The notes under the pieces are model-generated. The model did not search any database and was not told the origin of the DNA. It was given only the letters and a program-made list of their open reading frames with translations. Positions 1-6,883 of a stretch of 14,594 bases of DNA are shown here, one piece after another (the first letter of the stretch is position 1; every line of letters starts with the position of its first letter). Source of the stretch: Afipia sp. (lineage in GTDB: Bacteria > Pseudomonadota > Alphaproteobacteria > Rhizobiales > Xanthobacteraceae); NCBI GenBank assembly GCA_026400415.1, contig JAPLPA010000076.1, positions 1 through 14,594 of the forward strand, written 5' to 3'. The position numbers and the translations under genes are program-made.

Positions 1-608
1 TCGCCCAATCCATAGGCCCTCGCGCCGAGATCGATGTAGTTGTATTCGACTTTGCCGCTCCAAGGGCCGCCGAGAGCGAACTCGACGCCTGCACCCGCAA
101 CCCAGCCGAGATGCATGCGCGCTTTGGTCGCAAAGATATTGTCGTTGGCGTCGTTGAGATCTATTTGGGTTCGTCCGTATGCCGCGCCGCCCGTGACATA
201 CGGCAACACTGTTCCGAATGCATAACCAAGCCGCCCGCGCACCGTGCCGAAATACTCGAACTGGGTATTGAAAGGAGCCTGTGTGAGTTTCGGCCGATCC
301 ACCGGGCTCGGAAACGAAATGTCCGTCTCGATACCGAGCACCAATCTATTCGGGAGTTGCAGATTGTAACCCGCCTGATAGCCACCGATCAGTCCGGTGA
401 TGCTGGATGGGAAGGCAATGCCTTGAAGCGGGAGAGGATTCGTACCCGGCCCGTAGTTGCCGGTGCCATAGCCCGTGTGCCCTCCCAAATATAATCCGCT
501 CCAGTCGAAATATGTTTCCACGCGCGGCGCCTTCACCGGCATGTCGGCCGCCATAGCGGCATCGAGCGTCAGCGCGCCGAGAGCAACGCTCGCGAACAGG
601 CGCTTCAT
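1..608 (-). CDS. Outer-membrane beta-barrel (opacity/Omp25-type) porin, 5' part only
   Basis: Partial gene: the reading frame is open from ATG at 608 to the window edge (about 202 codons), so the C-terminus is missing. Residues 1-20 are a signal peptide (MKRLFASVAL, then a small-residue stretch ending AMA, cleaved before ADMPVKAP). The mature start leads into YFDWSGLYLGGHTGYG, the usual first strand of small opacity-type porins of Bradyrhizobium relatives. Further on are barrel-strand patterns such as GLIGGYQAGYN, LVLGIETDISF, VRGRLGYAFG and GWVAGAGVEFALG, with alternating aromatic and small residues. The product should sit in the outer membrane as an 8-strand-type barrel; its cargo is not shown by sequence. 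It is separated from the upstream creatininase-like gene by a terminator and a tandem Fur/Mur-like operator, so it probably has its own metal-responsive promoter. No strong ribosome-binding site is visible before 608. Family call is confident; exact function is not. Confidence 0.85.
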   Translation of the reverse strand, partial: MKRLFASVALGALTLDAAMAADMPVKAPRVETYFDWSGLYLGGHTGYGTGNYGPGTNPLPLQGIAFPSSITGLIGGYQAGYNLQLPNRLVLGIETDISFPSPVDRPKLTQAPFNTQFEYFGTVRGRLGYAFGTVLPYVTGGAAYGRTQIDLNDANDNIFATKARMHLGWVAGAGVEFALGGPWSGKVEYNYIDLGARAYGLG

Positions 609-796
609 GACCCGTCACTGAATTTGTTTTTGCGAATCATCGCGCGCGATCCGGGCGTGTCGTCGATTGACGTGCTTTGCCATGATCGAATCCGAAGCGC
701 CACTTCGCAGTACGCAGCCGTTCAAATGTCATTCTGACGTAACAATGTTGCACGACAAATTTCCCGCAAAACTCTCTGAAGGACAGACAGCATTAG

Positions 797-839
797 TTGC
801 GAATGATTGTCAACAGTTATTGCGAATGATTTGCAACAG
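797..839 (-). promoter_or_regulatory. Tandem Fur/Mur-like operator upstream of the porin gene
   Basis: Two near-identical 20-bp elements lie 23 bp apart: TTGCGAATGATTGTCAACAG at 797-816 and TTGCGAATGATTTGCAACAG at 820-839. They differ at only two positions. Each has a palindromic core, clearest in the second as TTGC-GAAT-G-ATTT-GCAA, the layout of Fur-family (Fur/Mur) boxes in Rhizobiales. On the minus strand the first element contains a perfect -35-like TTGACA (813-808), although no good -10 follows at 16-18 bp. The elements lie about 190 bp upstream of the porin start and only 13 bp beyond the creatininase-like gene's terminator, so the porin is the only sensible target. A weaker core, TTGCGAATCAT at 630-640, lies closer to the porin start. 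That the regulator is Fur or Mur is inference. Confidence 0.6.
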
Positions 840-852
840 GCTTTGTAACCTG

Positions 853-885
853 AAAAACAACCCGTTTAACTGGAGATTACGGGCT
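853..885 (-). terminator. Rho-independent terminator of the creatininase-like gene
   Basis: Read on the minus strand, AGCCCGT (885-879) pairs with ACGGGTT (865-859): seven pairs including one G-U, with a 13-nt loop. It is followed by G and five T (857-853). The stop codon of the creatininase-like gene (868-866) lies inside the loop, so the hairpin overlaps the end of the coding region. It separates that gene from the porin transcription unit. Confidence 0.6.
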
Positions 886-1636
886 TATTAGCCAGCCGCG
901 CGAGATCGAAACGGTGGATGTCGCCGAGCAATTCGCAGAAAGCCTCGGCACCGAATTTGATCAAGGCTTCCCCCTTTTCCGCAGTAGCAAGCGTTGCATC
1001 GCCGACGGCGCCTTGCGGATTGAGATCCTGTGCGGCCCAGGCGAAGGGTGCCGGCCGTCCTGCAGACAGCCAACGAAATTCCTGCGCCATCGTGCGACCG
1101 GCTGAGACGAAATTTGCGATTCGATCCACGCGGACCTGCGCGGGAAATGCTGCCAGCATGATCGACGTCTCGATCGCGCCGCCATGAATGCCGTGGCGCA
1201 CTTCATCGTCTGGAAAAAGCCCCGCCGGAATGCCGAACCGGCTCCAACTTGTAGTGACGGCAAGCATCTCGTGCCTGGCCCGCAGATCCTGTGCGATCAA
1301 GGCCATTGCGGCGCTGTTGCCACCGTGGCTCGTAACGATCACGAGCTTGCGAATGCCGGCCTTTGCGATGGCGTCGCCGAGTGCCGTCCATGATCTCAAC
1401 GCAACCTCGGCTTTTTCGATAGGAAGAAAAGTTACGGGAATATTTTTGGGTAAAATCCCTTGAACGCGCGCGAGATAGGCCTGCGCGATCAGCGAGTCGG
1501 TTTCCAGCGGCAGATGCGGGCCGTGTTGTTCGGTCGCAGCCAGCGGTAGTACAGCGATCCAGTTCGATACGGCGCTTTTATCCACCTCCGGCCAACGAAT
1601 CGCGGTCCAGTCGCGGTGCGGTACGGCTGTTGTCAT
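866..1636 (-). CDS. Creatininase-family amidohydrolase, internally shortened
   Basis: 256 residues. The family hydrolyses small amides or lactams with a two-metal centre. Visible are the metal-binding block ATEQHGPHLPLETD (E36, H38, D47), the SHGGN block (H104) and HGGAIETS (H151, E156), followed by family C-terminal features (DLNPQGAVGDATLA, 204-217). Two oddities stand out. Between LPI (71-73) and EVALRSW (77-83) the family normally has about 18 more residues containing an S-x-E-H...P-G-T motif; here the flanks join directly and in frame. Also, HGGxIET usually carries D or E at x, while here it is A154. The active site may therefore be impaired or specialised. ATG 1636 is used because the N-terminal WP motif and length fit. 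The gene is divergent from a NitT/TauT-type ABC transporter operon with 92 bp between starts, a common pairing that suggests both act on the same compound. Substrate unknown. Confidence 0.85.
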   Translation of the reverse strand: MTTAVPHRDWTAIRWPEVDKSAVSNWIAVLPLAATEQHGPHLPLETDSLIAQAYLARVQGILPKNIPVTFLPIEKAEVALRSWTALGDAIAKAGIRKLVIVTSHGGNSAAMALIAQDLRARHEMLAVTTSWSRFGIPAGLFPDDEVRHGIHGGAIETSIMLAAFPAQVRVDRIANFVSAGRTMAQEFRWLSAGRPAPFAWAAQDLNPQGAVGDATLATAEKGEALIKFGAEAFCELLGDIHRFDLARLANKPVISS

Positions 1637-1700
1637 GCATCCACTTTTCGCGAGAGAGATTTCATTGCGACGGTTTGCAGGGTAGCTTCGCGTGGATGCA
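1636..1700. promoter_or_regulatory. Inverted repeat in the divergent creatininase/ABC-transporter promoter region
   Basis: TGCATCCAC at 1636-1644 and GTGGATGCA at 1692-1700 are a perfect 9-bp inverted repeat with 47 bp between arms (56 bp centre to centre). They lie in the 92-bp region between the two divergent starts. The left arm touches the ATG of the creatininase-like gene. This could be a pair of half-sites for a regulator of both transcription units. No regulator gene is present in the window and I cannot place clear -35/-10 boxes. Confidence 0.3.
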
Positions 1701-1728
1701 AGCTCAAGGTCATCGACGGAGTCTCCTC

Positions 1729-2793
1729 ATGCTGCCAAGTCGTCAGTTAGGGCTTTTATCGCGCGCGATTGCTGCGGGGTTTGCTTCTGTCGGCCTTGTA
1801 GCATTGGTACTGATCGCGTCTCCCGCGTCCGCGCAGAAAGCCGATCTCGACAAGGTCTCGTTTGGCACGAACTGGGTCGCCGAGGCGGAGCATGGCGGCT
1901 TCTTCCAGGCGGTCGCAGACGGCACCTATAAGAACTACGGCCTCGACGTCACGATCGTTCCGGGAGGGCCCAACGTCAACAATCGCATTCAACTGATCGC
2001 CGGCAAGATCGACTTCTTCATGAGCGCGAACACGCTGCAATCGTTCGATGCTGTTGCTAACAAAGTGCCGGTTGTCGCAGTGGCTGCCATGTTTCAAAAA
2101 GACCCCCAGGTTTTCTTGGCTCATCCTGAATCCAAGATTGCAAAACTCGAAGACCTCAAGCCGCTCACTTTGTTTGTGTCGAAGGAGGGTATGCCAACTT
2201 ATTTTCAGTGGCTGAAATCCGAATACGGCTTCAGCGAAGACAAGGTGAAGCCTTACACGTTTAATGCACAGCCATTTCTGGCCGACAAGAAAAGTGCGAT
2301 GCAGGGCTACGTGACGTCAGAGCCATTCGCTGTCGAACAGCAGGCAAAATTCAAGCCGACGGTCATCCTGCTCGCCGACTTTGGGTTCAGCACCTATTCG
2401 ACATTGATCGAAACGCGCGTCGACTTCGCGGACAAGAAGCCGGATGTTGTGCAGCGCTTCGTCGATGCATCCATTGTCGGCTGGTACAATTATCTTTACG
2501 GCGATGCCAAGCCGGGGAACGCGCTCATCAAAAAACTGAATGCCGAAATGAGCGACGAGCTTCTCGCTTACTCCATCGACAAGATGAAGCAATACGGCAT
2601 CGTCGATTCAGGAGATTCCTTGAAGGACGGCATCGGTGCAATGAGCGACGCGCGGATGGCGGATTTCTTCGGCAAGATGGTTCGCGCGGGCGTGACCTCG
2701 CGCGACATCGATTATCGTAAGGCGTATACCTTACGCTTCATCAACAAGGGCGTTGGACTCGACCTGCGGTCCAAGAATTCCCCAAAGAACTGA
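1729..2793 (+). CDS. ABC transporter substrate-binding protein (NMT1/THI5-like, NitT/TauT family)
   Basis: 354 residues. It is the periplasmic binding protein of the ABC importer encoded by this and the next two genes. Residues 1 to about 38 form a signal peptide: a basic start, a hydrophobic core (GLVALVLIA), then SPASA before QKADLDK. The mature part begins VSFGTNWVAEAEHGGFFQA, followed by YGLDVTIVPGGPNV and QLIAGKIDFF, the ligand-pocket pattern of the NMT1/SsuA-like fold. ATG 1729 is chosen because GGAG (1718-1721) stands 7 bp upstream and the signal peptide starts there; the frame is open to a TTG at 1630, but that extension lacks sense. The family handles thiamine or pyrimidine precursors, riboflavin, nitrate, sulfonates or aromatic acids, so the ligand is not assigned. 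The gene is divergent from the creatininase-like gene and first in its operon. No TPP or FMN riboswitch is visible upstream. Confidence 0.9.
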   Translation: MLPSRQLGLLSRAIAAGFASVGLVALVLIASPASAQKADLDKVSFGTNWVAEAEHGGFFQAVADGTYKNYGLDVTIVPGGPNVNNRIQLIAGKIDFFMSANTLQSFDAVANKVPVVAVAAMFQKDPQVFLAHPESKIAKLEDLKPLTLFVSKEGMPTYFQWLKSEYGFSEDKVKPYTFNAQPFLADKKSAMQGYVTSEPFAVEQQAKFKPTVILLADFGFSTYSTLIETRVDFADKKPDVVQRFVDASIVGWYNYLYGDAKPGNALIKKLNAEMSDELLAYSIDKMKQYGIVDSGDSLKDGIGAMSDARMADFFGKMVRAGVTSRDIDYRKAYTLRFINKGVGLDLRSKNSPKN

Positions 2794-2803
2794 TGGCGCG
2801 CGC

Positions 2804-3622
2804 GTGATTGAACCCCCCGTTCTCGAAGCAGATGCGCGTGACATGCCGTTGGCCGCGGGCGTGGCAGTGCGATTGCGCGGCGCTACCAAGATTTACGACA
2901 ATGGCGTCGCAGCGCTCGGCCCGCTCGATCTCTCCGTGCGGTCGGGCGAGTTTGTTTCGCTGCTCGGTCCATCGGGTTGCGGCAAATCCACGGCGCTTCG
3001 TCTGATCGCCGGATTGAGCGCCCCGACAGCGGGCGGCGTGCAGGTTGCGTCGCGTGGCGATCGCGCTAGGTACGATGTTGGTTTTGTGTTTCAGGAGCCG
3101 ACATTGATGCCGTGGGCAACAGTTCGCCGCAACGTCCGGCTCCCGCTCGATCTCGCGCGCATGCAGCGGCGTGAGGCCGAAGCCAGCGTAGACGACGCCC
3201 TCGCGCAGGTCGGCCTCACCGAATTCGCAAATGTTTATCCGCATGAACTGTCGGGCGGCATGAAGATGCGCGTGTCGCTAGCGCGTGCGTTGGTGACCGA
3301 TCCGGATGTTCTGCTGCTCGATGAGCCGTTCGCTGCGCTTGATGAAATTACCCGCTTCAAGCTTAACAACGATCTGCTTTCGCTTTGGCGTAAACTTCAC
3401 AAGACAATTCTGTTCGTCACTCATTCGGTTTTTGAATCGGTCTACCTGTCGCAGCGTATTCTTGTCATGACATCGCGGCCCGGACGCATCCAAGGCGAAT
3501 TTCGGATTGACGGGCCTGCATCGCGTGGCGAAGATTTTCGCACCTCTGGCGAATATGCGGCTTATTGCCGGGAGGTCTCGGCTTCGCTTGCCAATGCCAG
3601 TATTGCCGGGGTGCAACGATGA
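2804..3622 (+). CDS. ABC transporter ATP-binding protein (NitT/TauT family)
   Basis: 272 residues from GTG 2804. It is the cytoplasmic ATPase that powers the importer. Walker A GPSGCGKST (55-63), Q-loop FQEPTLMPW (Q97), signature LSGGMKMR (149-156), Walker B VLLLDEP (169-175) with FAALDE after it, and switch His in THS (H207) are all intact. The FQEPTLMPW form and the RPGRI segment near 225-229 are typical of the nitrate/taurine/thiamine-precursor class. Start choice is uncertain: GTG 2804 lies 10 bp after the binding-protein stop, while ATG 2843 gives 259 residues and a more usual distance to Walker A; neither has a strong ribosome-binding site. The stop overlaps the permease start (ATGA), implying translational coupling. 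Confidence 0.92.
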   Translation: MIEPPVLEADARDMPLAAGVAVRLRGATKIYDNGVAALGPLDLSVRSGEFVSLLGPSGCGKSTALRLIAGLSAPTAGGVQVASRGDRARYDVGFVFQEPTLMPWATVRRNVRLPLDLARMQRREAEASVDDALAQVGLTEFANVYPHELSGGMKMRVSLARALVTDPDVLLLDEPFAALDEITRFKLNNDLLSLWRKLHKTILFVTHSVFESVYLSQRILVMTSRPGRIQGEFRIDGPASRGEDFRTSGEYAAYCREVSASLANASIAGVQR

Positions 3623-4416
3623 GGCCACAGGACCGTTCTTTGAGCGTTCTGCAATACGCGCTTCCGCCACTGACGCTTGTTGGAGGTGTCGCGATCTGGG
3701 AAGCGATTGTGCAGATGAGGGGCATACCTGCCTATGTGCTGCCTGCTCCCAGCCTTGTGTTCACGACGCTGATTCATGACTGGCCGGTTCTGTTCGAGTC
3801 ACTGCTCACAACGTTGCTCACGACATTCGAGGGGTTCATTGCAGCGGCCGTAGGTGGCATCGCGATCGCTCTTCTGTTCAATCGCTCAAAGTGGCTGGAA
3901 TATTCCTTCTTGCCTTACGCCGTCATTTTGCAAGTGACGCCAGTAATCGCAATTGCACCCCTGCTACTAATCTATCTGCCGCAGCATATCGCGGTCGTTG
4001 TCTGCGCATGGATCGTCTCGTTCTTTCCGGTGCTGTCCAACACAACGTTGGGACTGAAATCTGTAGACCGCAATCTTGTCGGCCTGTTCGATCTTTACGG
4101 CGCGTCGCGCCCGCAGACTTTACGCTTTCTCAAATTGCCGTCGGCGCTGCCGCATATCCTGGGAGGATTGCGGATAGCAGGCGGACTTTCACTGATTGGC
4201 GCGGTGGTCGCCGAAATTGCCGCCGGGTCGGCGGGCGCGGGTTCGGGTCTGGCCTATCGCATTGCCGAATCCGGCTATCGGTTGAACATTCCGCGTATGT
4301 TCGCGGCTTTGCTGCTGCTGTCGGCAGCGGGAATTGTGATCTATATGGCCCTCTCGCTCATGTCGTATCTTGTGCTACGACGCTGGCACCAAAGTGCGCT
4401 TGGAAAGGACAATTGA
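3619..4416 (+). CDS. ABC transporter permease (NitT/TauT family)
   Basis: 265 residues. It is the inner-membrane channel subunit. Hydrophobic segments lie roughly at 13-31, 64-87, 98-120, 124-140, 181-203 and 228-254, consistent with six helices. The cytoplasmic coupling loop (EAA loop) is DLYGASRPQTLRFLKLPSAL (158-177), with the family's conserved G161 and the A-LP pattern. The start ATG 3619 overlaps the ATPase stop by four bases. The frame extends further upstream, but only as a shadow inside the ATPase gene. The next gene starts in the stop codon (TGATG). Length is normal for the family and no lesion is seen. Confidence 0.92.
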   Translation: MRPQDRSLSVLQYALPPLTLVGGVAIWEAIVQMRGIPAYVLPAPSLVFTTLIHDWPVLFESLLTTLLTTFEGFIAAAVGGIAIALLFNRSKWLEYSFLPYAVILQVTPVIAIAPLLLIYLPQHIAVVVCAWIVSFFPVLSNTTLGLKSVDRNLVGLFDLYGASRPQTLRFLKLPSALPHILGGLRIAGGLSLIGAVVAEIAAGSAGAGSGLAYRIAESGYRLNIPRMFAALLLLSAAGIVIYMALSLMSYLVLRRWHQSALGKDN

Positions 4417-5393
4417 TGGCTGCTTCTGCTGACAAAGTCGATGTGCTGATCTACGGACCATCGAAGCCGGTCATTGACGGCGGCTTTCCGGCGAACTTCA
4501 TTCTGCATAAATTCGAGAACCAGCATGACCTCGGCCGGCTGGCGGCAGACGCTGCGGGTCGCATCCGCGGCATCGCGGTCACGGGCCTCGTGCAGGCAGA
4601 TGCTGCGATGCTTGCAAAGTTTCCGAAGCTGGAAATCGTCTCAAGCTTCGGCGTCGGTTACGACCACGTCGATTCCAAATATGCCAGCGAGCACAAGATC
4701 ATTGTTTGCAACACGCCGGATGTGCTGACCGAAGAAGTCGCCGATGTCGCTTTGGGTCTCCTGATTGCAACAACGCGCGAATTCATTCAGGCCGACAAAT
4801 ATCTGCGTGCAGGTAAATGGGCGAGTGCTGGGTTTCCGCTCAGTGCCGGGTCGCTGCGTGATCGCACCGTCGGCATGGTCGGGATGGGTCGTATCGGACA
4901 GGCGATTGCGCGGCGTCTTGAAGCCTCGCTCGTCCCCGTCGTCTATCACTCGCGCAATCCGGCGAAGGGCGTCAAAAACAAGCATTATCCCAACCTGATC
5001 GAGATGGCAAAGGCGGTCGACACCTTGATCGCAATTACGCCGGGCGGGGCATCGACCGCAAAAATGATCAACGCCGACGTGCTGAAAGCCCTCGGCCCGC
5101 GCGGCATCTTCATCAACGTCGCGCGCGGATCGGTCGTCGATGAACCGGCACTTATCAAGGCGCTGAAGGATGGAACCATCATGGCGGCAGGCCTCGACGT
5201 GTTCGCCAACGAACCGAACGTTCCGGAGGAACTTCGTATCATGACGAACGTTGTGCTGCTTCCGCACATCGCATCCGCCTCGGTGACAACGCGCAACGCC
5301 ATGGACCAGCTTGTGGTCGATAATCTCAAGGAATGGTTTGCCGGGAAACCGCCGTTGACGCCGATTGCCGAGACGCCGGTGAAGGGCCGCTGA
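4416..5393 (+). CDS. D-2-hydroxyacid dehydrogenase (glyoxylate/hydroxypyruvate reductase-like)
   Basis: 325 residues. It is a cytoplasmic NAD(P)-dependent enzyme interconverting a 2-keto acid and a D-2-hydroxy acid. The Rossmann loop is GMGRIG (156-161). The catalytic set is complete: R237 in NVARGSVVDE, E266 in GLDVFANEP and H284 in LLPHIAS. VVYHSR (175-180) has S-R after the second strand, which in related GhrB-type enzymes favours NADPH. SSFGVGYDHVD (76-86) is the substrate-loop region. ATG 4416 overlaps the permease stop by one base (TGATG), preceded by GGAAAGGA in the permease end. The frame is open upstream to 3891, but that is out of frame within the permease and is not a fusion. Its place in an uptake operon suggests it works on the imported compound or its breakdown product. 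Confidence 0.92.
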   Translation: MAASADKVDVLIYGPSKPVIDGGFPANFILHKFENQHDLGRLAADAAGRIRGIAVTGLVQADAAMLAKFPKLEIVSSFGVGYDHVDSKYASEHKIIVCNTPDVLTEEVADVALGLLIATTREFIQADKYLRAGKWASAGFPLSAGSLRDRTVGMVGMGRIGQAIARRLEASLVPVVYHSRNPAKGVKNKHYPNLIEMAKAVDTLIAITPGGASTAKMINADVLKALGPRGIFINVARGSVVDEPALIKALKDGTIMAAGLDVFANEPNVPEELRIMTNVVLLPHIASASVTTRNAMDQLVVDNLKEWFAGKPPLTPIAETPVKGR

Positions 5394-5395
5394 TC

Positions 5396-6085
5396 GTGAT
5401 TGCTTTGCGTTCTTGCGTCTCTCTTTTCGCGTTGATGGCTTTTATCGCGCCGTCTTTCGCACAGGATGCAAGATCGCTTGCCGGTGACATGGTTGGGCAA
5501 TGGGAATTGTCCACGGCAGGCCGCGACAAAACCTGCGTGATCACGCTCAAGGGTGATACGGCACCGCAGGGGATGAAACTCGACGTTGACAAGGGCTGCG
5601 CCGAGGCATTGCCGTTCACCAAGGGCATCGCTGCATGGAGCATCAAGGGTCTCGATATCGTGCGGCTGCAAGATACCAGTGGGCAATCGGTCATCGATGT
5701 CACCGAAGTCGAAAGTGGTATCTTCGAAGGTCAGCGGCCCAACGAGGGAATCTATTTGCTGCAAAATCTTGCGGCAGCCCGCGCTCTCTCGAAATCCACC
5801 GATCAGTTGATCGGCGATTGGGCGATGGTCCGTGACAGCGGCAAGACCGTTTGCGGGCTGACGCTGACCAACACTGAAACGACCGCCGATAATTTTGCCG
5901 TCTTTCTTAAGCCGCGCTGCGACCCGCTGGTGGCGAATTTTGCGCCGAAGCAATGGCGCATCGAGCGTGGCGAGTTGTTGTTGCAGTCGGCGAAAGGCGA
6001 AATCTGGCGCTTCGAGGCGGATGACAATTCGCAGTGGCGGCGGATCCCGGAAAGTGCCGATCCGCTGATTTTGACGCGGCAATAA
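5396..6085 (+). CDS. Secreted two-domain Inh (AprI)-like protease-inhibitor-family protein
   Basis: 229 residues from GTG 5396. Signal peptide about 1-22 (hydrophobic CVSLFALMAFIAPSFA, cleaved before QD), so probably periplasmic. Two similar domains follow. Domain 1 (about 30-123) opens MVGQWELS, has C47 and C68, and ends IYLLQ. Domain 2 (about 137-228) opens LIGDWAMV, has C153 and C175, and ends DPLILTRQ. The G-x-W opening, a Cys pair about 21 residues apart and a beta-rich body match the Inh/AprI family, which inhibits serralysin-type metalloproteases. Most known members have one domain. GTG 5396 follows the dehydrogenase stop by 2 bp with GAAGGG upstream, so it belongs to the same operon. 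The target protease is unknown and none is encoded here. The domain call is by pattern only. Confidence 0.7.
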   Translation: MIALRSCVSLFALMAFIAPSFAQDARSLAGDMVGQWELSTAGRDKTCVITLKGDTAPQGMKLDVDKGCAEALPFTKGIAAWSIKGLDIVRLQDTSGQSVIDVTEVESGIFEGQRPNEGIYLLQNLAAARALSKSTDQLIGDWAMVRDSGKTVCGLTLTNTETTADNFAVFLKPRCDPLVANFAPKQWRIERGELLLQSAKGEIWRFEADDNSQWRRIPESADPLILTRQ

Positions 6086-6091
6086 AGCCCT

Positions 6092-6808
6092 TCACATCAG
6101 CCGCAACCCCTTCAGGCTTGCATGGCCGTTCTTGCCGACAATGATGTGATCGTGAACCGAGATACCGAGCGGACTGGATATCGACATGATCGACTTGGTC
6201 ATCTGGATATCGGCTGCCGATGGTGTCGGGTCGCCAGAGGGATGATTGTGAACCAGAATGATTGCCGTTGCGGATAATTCCAGCGCGCGCTTGACGACCT
6301 CGCGCGGATAGACAGGCGTGTGGTCGACGGTGCCGACCTGCTGCAGTTCATCGGCTATCAACTGGTTGCGCTTGTCGAGAAACAGAATTCGAAACTGCTC
6401 TTTGTCGGCGAATGCCATCGAAGCACGGCAGTATTCGATCACGGTGGACCACGATGACAGCACCGTTTTCTGCTTCACCTGACCCTTGGCGACACGGCTT
6501 GCGGTGGCTGCAATCAGCTTGATCTCGGTGATGGCCGAATCGCCGAGGCCGCCGACTTCCTTAAGCAGCGCTTCGGGAGCGTGCACTGTTTCGGCGAACG
6601 AACCGAATTTTGTAATGAGCGTCTTGGCCAGCGGTTTGACATCTCGCCGCGGCAGCGCGCGAAACAGTACCATTTCGAGCAATTCATAATCGCTCAACGC
6701 ATCGGGGCCTGCGTCGCGGAACCGATCCCGCAAGCGTTCGCGATGGCCGTGATAGTGCGGCGCTTCGCCAAACCCTGTCTTGGATGGATCGTCGGACTTG
6801 GCTGGCAT
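6092..6808 (-). CDS. radC: RadC family (UPF0758) JAMM/MPN-domain protein
   Basis: 238 residues. The N-terminal part has a helix-hairpin-helix-like region (about 36-100, with ALSDYELLEMVLF and EVGGLGDSAITEIK). The C-terminal JAMM metalloprotease-like domain carries HNHPSGDPTPSAAD (187-200: H187, H189, D200) and ends with HDHIIVG and SLKGLRLM. Despite the name, a DNA-repair role is not established for this family; function remains unclear. ATG 6808 is chosen because MPAKSDDPSK followed by PHYHGHRERLRDRF matches relatives; an in-frame TTG at 6865 would add 19 residues without support. It converges with the Inh-like gene (6 bp between stops) and lies 75 bp downstream of map, so it may be cotranscribed with map. 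Confidence 0.93.
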   Translation of the reverse strand: MPAKSDDPSKTGFGEAPHYHGHRERLRDRFRDAGPDALSDYELLEMVLFRALPRRDVKPLAKTLITKFGSFAETVHAPEALLKEVGGLGDSAITEIKLIAATASRVAKGQVKQKTVLSSWSTVIEYCRASMAFADKEQFRILFLDKRNQLIADELQQVGTVDHTPVYPREVVKRALELSATAIILVHNHPSGDPTPSAADIQMTKSIMSISSPLGISVHDHIIVGKNGHASLKGLRLM

Positions 6809-6883
6809 ATCGGGATGCGCACTCTTAATACGCAGCAAGCATGCCGTGTCGCGAAATATTTGCAACCGCGAATTGTGTGAAGT

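Noticed and set aside
630..640. Third Fur-like site near the porin start (TTGCGAATCAT)
   Set aside because: Only the left half and centre match; the right half is CGCGCG and not palindromic, so it is mentioned only as weak.
667..891. Small plus-strand open frame of 74 codons
   Set aside because: It runs over the Fur-like operators, the terminator hairpin and the end of the creatininase-like gene, has no family features and no convincing ribosome-binding site.
1637..1728. Possible TPP or FMN riboswitch before the NMT1/THI5-like binding protein
   Set aside because: The gap is only 92 bp and none of the conserved riboswitch core sequences is present.
3891..5393. A 500-residue open frame suggesting a fusion protein ending in the dehydrogenase
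   Set aside because: The first 175 codons lie out of frame inside the permease gene and read as an arginine- and cysteine-rich shadow; ATG 4416 with a good GGAAAGGA upstream and TGATG overlap is the real start.
6092..6865. Longer RadC starting at TTG 6865
   Set aside because: The extra 19 residues do not resemble RadC N-termini, and ATG 6808 gives the typical MPAK start.
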